DNA of 64,000 nt from Eximiradius sp. (GTDB lineage Bacteria > Bacteroidota > Ignavibacteria > Kapaibacteriales > UBA2268), in NCBI GenBank assembly GCA_937127445.1, contig CAKZLY010000002.1, forward strand, positions 61,142 through 125,141, written 5' to 3'. The notes under the pieces are model-generated. The model was not told the DNA's origin, searched no databases, and saw nothing but the letters and a program-made list of their open reading frames with translations. Made by a program: the position numbers and the translations under genes. Positions 15,014 to 24,646 of the stretch are shown here, piece by piece. Positions within the stretch are counted from its first letter, which is position 1. Each line of letters opens with the position of its first letter.

Positions 15014-17836
15014 TCACTTCTTTTCTTTTTTCTCTTTCTTTTTATCAGATTTTTTTTCTTCTTTCTTAACTTTTTTCTCAACTTTTTTAGCTAATTCTTC
15101 ACGAATTGCGGCACGAGCAGCGGCTAAACGAGCGATAGGAACTCTGAACGGTGAACAAGAAACATAATTCAAGCCAATTTCGTGGCAGAATTCCACAGAC
15201 GCAGGATCTCCACCGTGTTCGCCGCATATACCGAGCTTAATATTTGGTCGAGCTAAGCGTCCTTCTAAAACTGCGTGTCTCATTAAGAAACCAACACCTT
15301 CGCGGTCTATTGAAACGAATGGATCAACTGCATAAATCTCACGATTAACATATTCAGGCAAGAATCTTCCAGAATCATCACGGCTCAAACCAAGTGTAGT
15401 TTGTGTTAAGTCGTTTGTTCCAAATGAAAAGAATTCTGCAACTTCAGCAATTTGTTTTGCAGTAATTGCACCTCTTGGTACTTCAATCATTGTGCCGACT
15501 AAATATTCAAACTGAACGCCTGTTTCTTCCATTACTTTATTTGCAACACTACGAACGATTTCTTCCTGATGTTTCAATTCTTTAACATTTCCAACAAGTG
15601 GGATCATCACTTCTGGAAGAACTTTCTTACCGCGCTTCATAACATTGACAGTTGCTTCAAAAATAGCGCGTGCTTGCATTTCAGTAATTTCTGGATAGAT
15701 CAGACCAAGACGACAGCCTCTAAAGCCAAGCATTGGGTTGAACTCGTGAAGTGCCTCAACTCTTTCTTTTACTTTCTTATAATCAATTCCCATTTCTTTG
15801 GCAACTTGTTTTTGTCCAGCTTCGTCGTGTGGCAAGAATTCGTGAAGTGGTGGGTCAATTGTACGAATAGTAACTGGACGACCGTCCATCACTTCAAATA
15901 TTCCTTCGAAATCTGCTCTTTGGAATGGCAGAAGCTTTGCCAAAGCTTTTTTGCGGTCTTCAACATTATCAGCTAAAATCATTTCTCTCATCGGACCAAT
16001 TTTACCTTCACCGAAAAACATATGTTCGGTACGACACAAGCCAATACCTTCGGCACCAAATGCAACTGCGTTGGCAGCCTGATCAGGCTGGTCTGCGTTA
16101 GTACGCACATTCAGATGACGGTATTCATCAGCCCAATTCATTATTTGTTCGTAAATTTTATAAGTAGGTGCATCTTGTGGATTCAAAGTCTTTTGCAATA
16201 AAACTTCAATAACTTCACTTGGTTTTGTTTCAACTTTGCCGGCTATAACTTCACCAGTTGAGCCATCTATAGAAATCCAATCACCTTCTTTCAAAACAAC
16301 ATCAGACCCTTCTACTTTCAAGGTACGTGCTTTATAATCAATTACTAAGCTCCCACAGCCAGCAACACATACTTTGCCCATTTGTCTTGCAACAAGTGCA
16401 GCGTGAGAAGTCATACCACCACGAGCAGTGAGAATACCTTCTGCAGCATTCATTCCTGCAATATCTTCTGGTGAAGTTTCAATACGGACTAAAATAACTT
16501 TTTCACCTTTTTTTGCTTCTGCAACAGCATCTTCTGCATTAAATACAATTTTACCAGTTGCAGCACCAGGTCCGGCATTAAGTCCTTTTGTTAACAAGCG
16601 GTTTTCTTGAAGTGCTTTTTTCTTTTCGTTAAGATCAAATACAGGTCTAAGCAATTGGTTAAGTTGGTCGGGTTCTATTCTCATTAATGCTTCTTTTGGC
16701 TTAATGAGTTTTTCATTAACCATATCAACCGCTATTTTCATAGCAGCCATAGCTGTGCGCTTCCCAACGCGACATTGCAACATATAGAGCTTTTTATTCT
16801 GAATTGTAAACTCAATATCGAGCATATCGCGGTAGTGCTTCTCTAAAATTTTTCGAATCTTTTCAAGTTGATTATATGAGGCGGGATCAATTTCTTTTAA
16901 TAATTCAATCTTGTGTGGAGTACGAATACCTGCTACAACGTCTTCACCCTGAGCATTCATTAAAAATTCACCATAGAAATAATTTTCACCAGTTGCAGCA
17001 TCACGAGTGAATGCAACGCCAGTACCAGAATCTTCACCCATATTACCAAAGACCATTGCCTGAACATTTACAGCAGTTCCCCAAGATTCCGGGATATTAT
17101 TAAGTTTGCGATAAACAATAGCTCTTGGGTTCATCCAAGAATTGAAAACAGCGCCGATTGCACCCCAAAGTTGTTCTTTTGGGTCCTCTGGGAAATCTTT
17201 ACCGGTACGTTGCTTAATTGCTTGCTTAAATTCTGAAACTAATTCTTTCAAATCTTCTGCTGTAAGTTCAACATCAAGTTTTACTCCACGAGTGTGTTTT
17301 TTTCTTTCCAAAATCACTTCAAATGGGTCTTCTTCATCTTTGCTTTCTGGTTTCATCTCAAGAACAACATCGCCATACATCGCAACAAAACGGCGATATG
17401 AATCATAGGCAAAACGAGGATTGCCGGAACGTTCTATTAATCCTTGAACAGTAACATCATTTAAGCCTAAATTGAGAATTGTATCCATCATCCCTGGCAT
17501 TGATGCACGAGCACCCGAACGAACGGAAACTAATAAAGGATTTTTTGGGTCTGCAAATTTTGCACCCATTTCCTTCTCTAATTTTTCTATGGCTTCTTCA
17601 ACCTGCTTGTATAATTCTTTAGGATAAGTTTTGTCATTTTGATAGTAATATGTACATACTTCGGTAGTAATAGTAAAACCAGCTGGAACAGGCAACCCCA
17701 TATTTACCATTTCAGCAAGATTTGCACCTTTACCACCAAGAAGTTCTTTCATATTTGCATCGCCTTCGGCTTTGCCACCACCAAAATAATATACATATTT
17801 TGGAGCTTTAGTTTTTGATTTTTTTTCTTTCGACAT
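15014..17836 (-). CDS. ppdK: Pyruvate, phosphate dikinase with a lysine-rich C-terminal tail
   Basis: Interconverts pyruvate, ATP and phosphate with phosphoenolpyruvate, AMP and pyrophosphate. The nucleotide-binding domain shows [21 protein letters not shown] (about 29-49) and [16 protein letters not shown]. The phospho-histidine domain has [16 protein letters not shown], with the catalytic His. The C-terminal PEP/pyruvate barrel carries [12 protein letters not shown] and [17 protein letters not shown]. The protein is 940 residues, against about 875-900 in the family. The excess is a run of roughly 25 mostly Lys/Glu residues at the C-terminus with no counterpart in the enzymes I know. The start is preceded by GAGG at a suitable distance. 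The gene stands alone between terminator and intergenic gap. Confidence 0.96.
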   Translation of the reverse strand: MSKEKKSKTKAPKYVYYFGGGKAEGDANMKELLGGKGANLAEMVNMGLPVPAGFTITTEVCTYYYQNDKTYPKELYKQVEEAIEKLEKEMGAKFADPKNPLLVSVRSGARASMPGMMDTILNLGLNDVTVQGLIERSGNPRFAYDSYRRFVAMYGDVVLEMKPESKDEEDPFEVILERKKHTRGVKLDVELTAEDLKELVSEFKQAIKQRTGKDFPEDPKEQLWGAIGAVFNSWMNPRAIVYRKLNNIPESWGTAVNVQAMVFGNMGEDSGTGVAFTRDAATGENYFYGEFLMNAQGEDVVAGIRTPHKIELLKEIDPASYNQLEKIRKILEKHYRDMLDIEFTIQNKKLYMLQCRVGKRTAMAAMKIAVDMVNEKLIKPKEALMRIEPDQLNQLLRPVFDLNEKKKALQENRLLTKGLNAGPGAATGKIVFNAEDAVAEAKKGEKVILVRIETSPEDIAGMNAAEGILTARGGMTSHAALVARQMGKVCVAGCGSLVIDYKARTLKVEGSDVVLKEGDWISIDGSTGEVIAGKVETKPSEVIEVLLQKTLNPQDAPTYKIYEQIMNWADEYRHLNVRTNADQPDQAANAVAFGAEGIGLCRTEHMFFGEGKIGPMREMILADNVEDRKKALAKLLPFQRADFEGIFEVMDGRPVTIRTIDPPLHEFLPHDEAGQKQVAKEMGIDYKKVKERVEALHEFNPMLGFRGCRLGLIYPEITEMQARAIFEATVNVMKRGKKVLPEVMIPLVGNVKELKHQEEIVRSVANKVMEETGVQFEYLVGTMIEVPRGAITAKQIAEVAEFFSFGTNDLTQTTLGLSRDDSGRFLPEYVNREIYAVDPFVSIDREGVGFLMRHAVLEGRLARPNIKLGICGEHGGDPASVEFCHEIGLNYVSCSPFRVPIARLAAARAAIREELAKKVEKKVKKEEKKSDKKKEKKEKK

Positions 17837-17924
17837 TCTTATACCTCACATTTATAAAATGAAATAATGAAATTTCTAATGAATACAAAAATAACAAATC
17901 GAAAATAATATTTTTTTATTTTAT

Positions 17925-20456
17925 TCAATTTTCAGATAATATTGGTTCAATTACAATTGATAGATTTAAATCATTTGAATAAAAATTATTGAAATAATAT
18001 TTAATGTATCCACCATTTAACCAAATTTGAACCAAATTGGAATAATTTGGGCTAAGCGGATCGCCACTTACGCCACCTGGTAGTGAAAAATAGATAATAT
18101 CATCTCCCATATCTGCAATAAAACGCACAGATGAGGCAATTACTGTCTCATAATTACTGCATATTCTATATTCTGTATTATTGATTGTTGTGCTATTCCC
18201 ACCGATTGGAAATGGCCCAACTGTTACTACTGAACCAACAAAATCAACTTCTGAAAGTTTGTGTTTGAGATTAATTGAATGAAGTTTTCCCCATTTCCAG
18301 CTTTTATAATTTGCGCTATTGAATGTTTCTTTAGTTTTTTTTACTGCCTCTTTGAAACTCTTCACAATTTGATAATCACGTCTTTCAACATTTGAAGTAT
18401 TTACATTATCAAAAAGTTTATTAAAATTGTCAGCGGTTATTTCCATTAGTTTTCTAAGAGGAATACCACTAAGCAAAAGATATTTTCTAAAATATCCTTC
18501 ACCAAGATCATCAAAAAAAGTATTATATAAGTAACGCTCAATAAAAAGATTATAAATAGTAGATTCGAAACTTTCTGAATTCAAGACGAAATCCCATTTT
18601 TTGAAATAGTTAAAAATATTAGATTCATTGGAATCCAACAAATTATTATATTTTTCAAGTACAGGGATAACATACATAAACATTTGTTTTGCATACATCG
18701 AATAATAATCAATTTGCATATATTGGGCATCTCTTACAGTGTATTCATCACTAATCAACAATAATTCTTCAATTCTTTCAATTCGTGAAGAAGGTTCCCA
18801 AAACGAAGTAATATGATAAGGAATTCCGTCGTCAGTTTTGTTGTTGGCTGATGCAACGAAACGTTTTTGAGGATTATATAGCTTACCGAAAACACCTCCC
18901 TTAGCAATTCCCAACCAACCAGTTTTATTTTCAAAAGCGTTATTTGGGAAATTGGGATTGCAATTAACATCACGTATTGGAATAAATCCACTTGGAGCAA
19001 TACCAATATTACCTTGCTTATCAGCATATGTGAAATTCAGAGCTGGTGTGCTCCATAAATTTAATGCTTCGGTGAATTGTTGCCAATTCTTTGCTTTATT
19101 TATATTGTACATATTAATAAAATCATCATTCGCGACATTACCAATCCAACGAAATGTCAAATGAAATTTATTAAGATATTTATTTTGAGATTTATTTTCA
19201 TCATAAAAAATATGCGAATCAGATATAATTTGACCTCTTTCGGTGTATTTTTTGTAATAAACATAGTTTTCTTTGCCCCGAATATTAATAGTATCCAAAA
19301 CGTAAGTAATTTCTTTTTTTATAGAATCATTTGCGTAATAGAATTTCCCAGAATCATCTACTTTCTCAACAAAAAAATCTACATCGTCGAGCATTACATT
19401 AGTAATTCCCCAAGCAATATTATCGTTACGCCCTATTATCACCAATGGTATTCCAGGTATAGAAAAGCCAAAAACATTCAATTCGTCAGATTTAATATGC
19501 ATTGGCAGCCATCTTGCAGGCAACCCGATTGGCAGATGAGTGTCGTTTGCTAATATTGCAGGTGTTTTATGATTAAAACTTTTATTTCTTGCCCAGGAAT
19601 TACTTCCAATGGACATTCCCCACATCCCCAAAAAATCTCTTGTTTCGGAAATAACGTTAAATATCGACATTATCTCTTTACTTTGAGCATTATCATATCT
19701 AATATGAGAAGAATAATTTATGTTGGAACTATCACTCTTTGTTGTATCAATAGAAATTTGAGGAATTGAATAGTTCCTTATTTTAACTATTTCATCAAGA
19801 ACAAATGGACTATTAGAAGGATAGGAGGGAATTAGTTTTTTTGCTTTTTCGTATCCGAATGAATTAGTCATTTCTCCAAATGCGACGTCGTAGTAAAAAC
19901 CGAGACTTAATTCAAATGCCATCATTTTGCTAATGATTATGCAATCATCAATTGTCCATTTTTCTGGTTCATAAGAAAGGAGCCCGAATTCAAAGCTTAA
20001 TCTATTTTTATTTTCTTGAATGTAAAAATTTATTCCATTTGAATAAGAAGTGAGTATTTCTAAAGATTTTCGAGTTAGAACATCTTTAGTTTCTCTAATT
20101 GTGCTTTCTAAGTTGAGAGAACGAAGAAATACATCATATTTCAATGTTTTTTCACCAAAAATTTCAGACAATTTCCCTTTCCCTGCACGACGCGCTAAAT
20201 CCATTTGCCATAGCCTTTCTTTTGCGTGAAAATAACCAACCGCAAAGAACAAATCGTTATCGCTGTGAGCCTTTATACATGGAATGCCATAATTATTAGC
20301 GTAGATTTTTACAGTATCCATTAATTGAATAGTTTTTGTAAATTGTAGTTTTTGATTAATAGAGATATTTTTAAGATTAACTAAAAAACTAATAAATGAA
20401 AAAGCAAGAATTATTAAGCAAAAAGCAATTATAATTATTTTGTAAGTATTCTTCAT
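17925..20456 (-). CDS. Penicillin acylase family N-terminal-nucleophile hydrolase, exported
   Basis: An 843-residue precursor of the Ntn-hydrolase family that includes penicillin acylases and acyl-homoserine-lactone acylases. A hydrophobic segment at residues 5-27 should act as signal or membrane anchor. The N-terminal (alpha) part has GYFHAKERLWQMDLARRAGKG. The self-cleavage site is IGSNSWA, with the new N-terminal Ser at residue 285. The beta part shows ANDTHLPIGLPARW and GRNDNIAWGITNV. The start at 20456 overlaps the SDR stop as ATGA. The open frame allows ATG at 20462 instead. The substrate is unknown; amidase or quorum-quenching activity is possible from the family alone. Confidence 0.9.
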   Translation of the reverse strand: MKNTYKIIIIAFCLIILAFSFISFLVNLKNISINQKLQFTKTIQLMDTVKIYANNYGIPCIKAHSDNDLFFAVGYFHAKERLWQMDLARRAGKGKLSEIFGEKTLKYDVFLRSLNLESTIRETKDVLTRKSLEILTSYSNGINFYIQENKNRLSFEFGLLSYEPEKWTIDDCIIISKMMAFELSLGFYYDVAFGEMTNSFGYEKAKKLIPSYPSNSPFVLDEIVKIRNYSIPQISIDTTKSDSSNINYSSHIRYDNAQSKEIMSIFNVISETRDFLGMWGMSIGSNSWARNKSFNHKTPAILANDTHLPIGLPARWLPMHIKSDELNVFGFSIPGIPLVIIGRNDNIAWGITNVMLDDVDFFVEKVDDSGKFYYANDSIKKEITYVLDTINIRGKENYVYYKKYTERGQIISDSHIFYDENKSQNKYLNKFHLTFRWIGNVANDDFINMYNINKAKNWQQFTEALNLWSTPALNFTYADKQGNIGIAPSGFIPIRDVNCNPNFPNNAFENKTGWLGIAKGGVFGKLYNPQKRFVASANNKTDDGIPYHITSFWEPSSRIERIEELLLISDEYTVRDAQYMQIDYYSMYAKQMFMYVIPVLEKYNNLLDSNESNIFNYFKKWDFVLNSESFESTIYNLFIERYLYNTFFDDLGEGYFRKYLLLSGIPLRKLMEITADNFNKLFDNVNTSNVERRDYQIVKSFKEAVKKTKETFNSANYKSWKWGKLHSINLKHKLSEVDFVGSVVTVGPFPIGGNSTTINNTEYRICSNYETVIASSVRFIADMGDDIIYFSLPGGVSGDPLSPNYSNLVQIWLNGGYIKYYFNNFYSNDLNLSIVIEPILSEN

Positions 20457-21439
20457 AACCATTTATTTTGTTTGTACCAATCTATTGTATTTTTCATTCC
20501 ATCTTCAATTGACATTAGTTGCTTGTAGCCAAAATCACGTTTTGCTTTTGCTGTGGAACAAATCCAGAAATCTTGAATAAAATCAATACCTTTTTCGTAA
20601 TTGAATACAGGTGGTTTTTCTGAGAATTTTCCTAAAAACTCTGAAATACCTGCAACAGTTAGAACAACCCAATGTGGAAGTCTTAATTTTAAGACAAACT
20701 TTTTACCCATCTCTTCAGCAATCAGATTTATTAATTGCTTCCATGTGTAAAATTCATCGCTTGACACAAAATATATTTCATTAGAAGTATTATCGCTTTC
20801 TGCTGCTTCGATAATTCCGCGTGAGAGATCTTCGGAGTGGATTAAACTTATATATTTATCGCGAAATCCGACCATTGCACCCAGCCCCATTTTGACAGTG
20901 CGAAATACGTCGTATATCGCTGTGTCGCGTGGTCCATAAACAGCAGGAGCACGGACAATAGTAAAAGGTATTTTCCCCGAATAGGAAAAGACAACTTCTT
21001 CCGCTGCTTTCTTACTTTTACCATAAGAAGTGATAGGGTGACAATGGGTAGTCTCGTCAACTGGTTCATTCAATGATTTCGCTGGTCCAGTAACTGTTTG
21101 ACTACTAACCAAAAGAAATCTTTTTATCTTAGGAGCATATTTTTCGGTTACATTGAGTAAATTTGCAGTGGCATCCCTATTACCACGCAAAAATTCTTCA
21201 TAATTGCGGGCAAAAGTAAGCCCTGCAACATGATAAATATAATCTACACCTTCTACTGCCTTCACTAAGCTATCTTGATTATCTAAGTTTGCTTCAACAA
21301 TTTCAAAGTTTTTACCTTTCAACCAACGTAAGTTGCTAGATTTGCGAGCTATACAACGGACTTCATATCCTTTTTGAAGAAGCTTATCAGCTACGTGACT
21401 ACCAATAAAACCAGTAGCACCAGTAACCAATACTTTCAT
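20453..21439 (-). CDS. Extended short-chain dehydrogenase (NAD-dependent epimerase/dehydratase family)
   Basis: A 328-residue Rossmann protein beginning MKVLVTGATGFIGSHVADKL, the glycine-rich NAD site of extended SDRs. The catalytic pair is Tyr and Lys in YGKSK, with the preceding Ser in LLVSSQTV. Members act on nucleotide sugars, steroids or dihydroflavonol-like substrates, and the sequence does not settle which. It overlaps the acylase gene by 4 nt, so the two are co-translated. No sugar-nucleotide partner genes are adjacent. Confidence 0.88.
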   Translation of the reverse strand: MKVLVTGATGFIGSHVADKLLQKGYEVRCIARKSSNLRWLKGKNFEIVEANLDNQDSLVKAVEGVDYIYHVAGLTFARNYEEFLRGNRDATANLLNVTEKYAPKIKRFLLVSSQTVTGPAKSLNEPVDETTHCHPITSYGKSKKAAEEVVFSYSGKIPFTIVRAPAVYGPRDTAIYDVFRTVKMGLGAMVGFRDKYISLIHSEDLSRGIIEAAESDNTSNEIYFVSSDEFYTWKQLINLIAEEMGKKFVLKLRLPHWVVLTVAGISEFLGKFSEKPPVFNYEKGIDFIQDFWICSTAKAKRDFGYKQLMSIEDGMKNTIDWYKQNKWL

Positions 21440-21547
21440 TTTTTTCTCATATTGTATTCATTACCTGCTGCAATTTATCAAAACAATTTGAGATTTTTTA
21501 TTAATAAATGATTGCCAAATTATTGTTATCCGCAAAAAATTAAAAGA

Positions 21548-21570
21548 GACAGGTCGTATAACAACCTGTC
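21548..21570 (-). terminator. Terminator of pepF
   Basis: Perfect 7-bp arms GACAGGT (21548-21554) and ACCTGTC (21564-21570) with a 9-nt loop. On the minus strand it is followed by TTTTAATTTTTTG. It lies 25 nt past the peptidase stop. Confidence 0.75.
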
Positions 21571-21595
21571 CCCCCATATTTAGCTTTTAAATTAT

Positions 21596-23455
21596 TTAGC
21601 TTTTAAGAAGCATTTCAAGCTCATTCAAATATTTATTCATTTTTTCCAATGTTTTATTTACTGGTTCTGGGGTTGTCATATCGACACCGGCACGTTTCAG
21701 CACGTCAATTCCATACATAGAGCTTCCCGAGGATAGGAATTCGAGGTATTTATCTATAGCTGGTTTCCCTTGCTTTTTAATATTTTCAGCAAAAGTTTGG
21801 GCTGCTGCAAAGCCGGTAGCATATTGAAAAACATAGAAATTATATTTAGTCAAATGATGTATTCTTGCCCAGGAAATATATTCTTCTTCATCGGTTACCA
21901 TTGAAGGTCCCCAATATTGCTGATATAAATCACCAAATACTTTTGATAAATCATCAGCAGTCATAATTTCGCCTTTAAGAGCTCTTTCGTGAGTGATTTT
22001 TTCAAATTCAGCAAATTGAGTTTGTCTAAAAAATGTTTGTTGAATATTAAGCAAGAACTTTTCTATAAGAGCAGCTTTTTCTTCTTTTGTTTTAGCATTT
22101 TCTAAAAGATAATCAAGCAGAAGCGCTTCGTTAGTTGTCGAAGCAACTTCAGCAACAAAAATTGAGTAATTTGCATAATGATACGGTTGTTTAAGCTCTG
22201 TAAAGTATGAATGCATATTGTGCCCTAATTCGTGGGCTAATGTGAATACATCATCTAATGTATTATTCCAGTTAAGTAAAATGTAAGGATGGACACCACA
22301 TCCACAACCATTTGAATATGCACCACTTCTTTTACCTTTTGTTTCGTAAACGTCAATCCAGCGATTATCGAAACTCATTTTAAGCACTTTCTGATACTCT
22401 TCGCCTAATGGCGCAAGTGCTTTCAAAATAATTTCCTTCGCTTCATCGAAAGTATATTCTTTTGTCAATGATGGAAATAACGAAGCATAAGTATCATAAG
22501 GGTGAAGTTCGTCAATTTTCATAACCTTTTTCTTGATTTCACCCCAGCGGTGCAATAGCTTAATATTATCATGAGTAGCTTTGATTAGATTTTCATAGAC
22601 AGCAACAGGAACGTTATCGTCGAATAATGCGGCTTCAAGCGGTGAGGAAAAGTTTCTAATCTCAGCGTTAATTTTTCTTGTTTTCAGACGACCATTGTAT
22701 AATGAAGCAAAAGTGCCAATCAATTGACGATATGGCTCATAATATGCTTTGTAAATACGTTTGCGATAGTCTCTATCGTTGGAATATAAAGCGGAACGAA
22801 ATCTTCCGTGTGAGATTTGAATATCGTTACCTTTCGAATCTTTCACAGTAGGAAAGGGTAACTCAGCATCATTCAAAATTCCATAAGTTTCATTTGGAAT
22901 ACTCATTATCGGTGAAAGTTTAGCCAATAGTTCTTCTTCTTTTGCAGACAATGTGTGCTTTTTCATTCTCAACATATTGTCGAGAGTTTGGAAGTAAATT
23001 TGCAAGCCTTTTTCTTGTTTTATGTATTGTCTGATGGCCTCTTCGTTGGCTTCCATAACTTCTGGCATTAAAAATGACGAAGCAGCAGCAAAATTGCTAT
23101 ACAATTCCTGTGTTTTTTGATACATTGTTTGATATTTACCATTTGTAATATCCAAGTCTCTTGCCATCGAGCTATAAAAATAAAGTTTCGTAAGACGCTT
23201 TTCTAATAAATAATAATCATTGAAGGCATCTAATAAGTTCTTTGATGATTTGGTAACTTTTCCTTTGTGCTTAGAAATAATTGCAATGTCCTTCGATAAT
23301 ACTTGAAAATCTTTTTCCCAATCTGCATCGGTTTTGTAAATATGAGTTAAATCCCATTTGTATTTATCTGGGATTTCATCTCGCGTTGGTAATGTTTGAG
23401 CAGACATATTAGTTCCCAAAGTTAGTGCAATAATGAAAAAAATAGTATTCTTCAT
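21596..23455 (-). CDS. pepF: M3-family oligoendopeptidase F, probably exported
   Basis: A zinc oligopeptidase of about family-normal size (619 residues). The zinc site is HELGHNMHS, the HExxH signature of M3 peptidases. A downstream Glu in the AEVASTTNEALL segment is the likely third ligand. Unlike cytoplasmic PepF, it starts with a hydrophobic leader ending near MSAQ (residue 20), which looks like a signal peptide. A periplasmic peptide-degrading role is therefore likely. The ATG has GGAGAAATT just upstream. It is transcribed alone, ending at a hairpin at 21548-21570. Confidence 0.93.
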   Translation of the reverse strand: MKNTIFFIIALTLGTNMSAQTLPTRDEIPDKYKWDLTHIYKTDADWEKDFQVLSKDIAIISKHKGKVTKSSKNLLDAFNDYYLLEKRLTKLYFYSSMARDLDITNGKYQTMYQKTQELYSNFAAASSFLMPEVMEANEEAIRQYIKQEKGLQIYFQTLDNMLRMKKHTLSAKEEELLAKLSPIMSIPNETYGILNDAELPFPTVKDSKGNDIQISHGRFRSALYSNDRDYRKRIYKAYYEPYRQLIGTFASLYNGRLKTRKINAEIRNFSSPLEAALFDDNVPVAVYENLIKATHDNIKLLHRWGEIKKKVMKIDELHPYDTYASLFPSLTKEYTFDEAKEIILKALAPLGEEYQKVLKMSFDNRWIDVYETKGKRSGAYSNGCGCGVHPYILLNWNNTLDDVFTLAHELGHNMHSYFTELKQPYHYANYSIFVAEVASTTNEALLLDYLLENAKTKEEKAALIEKFLLNIQQTFFRQTQFAEFEKITHERALKGEIMTADDLSKVFGDLYQQYWGPSMVTDEEEYISWARIHHLTKYNFYVFQYATGFAAAQTFAENIKKQGKPAIDKYLEFLSSGSSMYGIDVLKRAGVDMTTPEPVNKTLEKMNKYLNELEMLLKS

Positions 23456-23521
23456 AATTTCTCCATTTTGATGAAAAAATAATAAGTAAATTAATAAAAG
23501 TTGGTATTTTTATGAAATGAA

Positions 23522-24646
23522 TTATGGCAGCGGAAGCAATACTGTAAAGATAGACCCCTCGTTTAATTTGCTTTCTACTTGAATTGAACCATTGAATCTT
23601 TCAACTAACTTTCTTGTTACAGTAAGCCCCAGACCTAAACCTTCATAAACTCTTTTATGCCCTTCACTAATTTGTCGAAATGGCTCAAAAATAATATCGA
23701 ATTTACTCGAATCCATTCCGATGCCTGTATCTTGAATTGTAATATTTAAAATTTGTTTGCCATTTTCTTTTCTAATTATGCCACAATCGAGAAAAATTCT
23801 ACCTTTTTCTGTAAATTTTATAGCGTTATCAATTAAATTCGATAGGATAAGATATAAGCAATTTTCATCGAAAACAATTTTAGATGAATAATTCTTCAAA
23901 TTTATATCAAAAGTAATATTTTTTTCTTTAACAATTGGTTCAAATGAATTATAAATATTGAAAATCAATTCCATTAGGTCTATGCTCTTAAAATTAATAT
24001 CCATTTGTCCGCTTTCTATTGCTGCAAGAGTAATAACTGAATTAAGAGACGAATTCAATCTTTGAGATGAATGATATATATAATTTAATATTTCTTTTTC
24101 ATCCTCATCTTTTGCATTATTTAGCAAGATTTTGATGAAACCCAATATTCCAATTAGCGGAGTGCGAAATTCATGACCAATTAAATCCAAAATAATCGAT
24201 TTGAATTTTTGGGCTTCTTCATTTTTTTGCTTTTCAATTATCAAGTTTTTTTCAAGAATAATCTTTTCTTCTAAATCGACGCTAATGCCATATACGCTTT
24301 TTATCCTTCCAAAGTCGTCTTTTACAACGATGCCACTAATATTTGCGTGTTTGATTGATCCATTTTTGGTTCTATACTCTAAAATTACATTCTTGAAATC
24401 GTCAATATACTTGAATTTGTCGAAAAGTTCATATAACTGAGCAACGGATTTTTCTGAAAATTTCTGTTCTAATGAAAGGTTCACATACTCACTCACTGAA
24501 TATTCAGTAAAATTTTCAATTGAGCTACTAATAAATGTGGTTTGTAAATTTTCGTCTAATATCCAAAATATATCAGTAGAGTTGTTAAAAATAAAGTCCT
24601 TAAAATCATCAAAACTTATTGTGGAAAGTATTTGATTTTCAACCAT
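23522..24646 (-). CDS. Soluble PAS-domain histidine kinase
   Basis: A 374-residue kinase with no membrane segment. A PAS sensor domain lies at about residues 12-125 (IFWILDENLQTTFISSS to SVYGISVDL), followed by a short coiled coil. The HisKA domain has the phospho-accepting His in GHEFRTPL near residue 160. The ATPase domain has NLIDNAIKFTE, DTGIGMD and GLGLGLTVTR. The frame opens at 24757, inside the upstream kinase, but 24646 has a strong AGGAGA site. That start overlaps the upstream kinase stop by only 8 nt. No response regulator is nearby, so the partner is unknown. Confidence 0.9.
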   Translation of the reverse strand: MVENQILSTISFDDFKDFIFNNSTDIFWILDENLQTTFISSSIENFTEYSVSEYVNLSLEQKFSEKSVAQLYELFDKFKYIDDFKNVILEYRTKNGSIKHANISGIVVKDDFGRIKSVYGISVDLEEKIILEKNLIIEKQKNEEAQKFKSIILDLIGHEFRTPLIGILGFIKILLNNAKDEDEKEILNYIYHSSQRLNSSLNSVITLAAIESGQMDINFKSIDLMELIFNIYNSFEPIVKEKNITFDINLKNYSSKIVFDENCLYLILSNLIDNAIKFTEKGRIFLDCGIIRKENGKQILNITIQDTGIGMDSSKFDIIFEPFRQISEGHKRVYEGLGLGLTVTRKLVERFNGSIQVESKLNEGSIFTVLLPLP

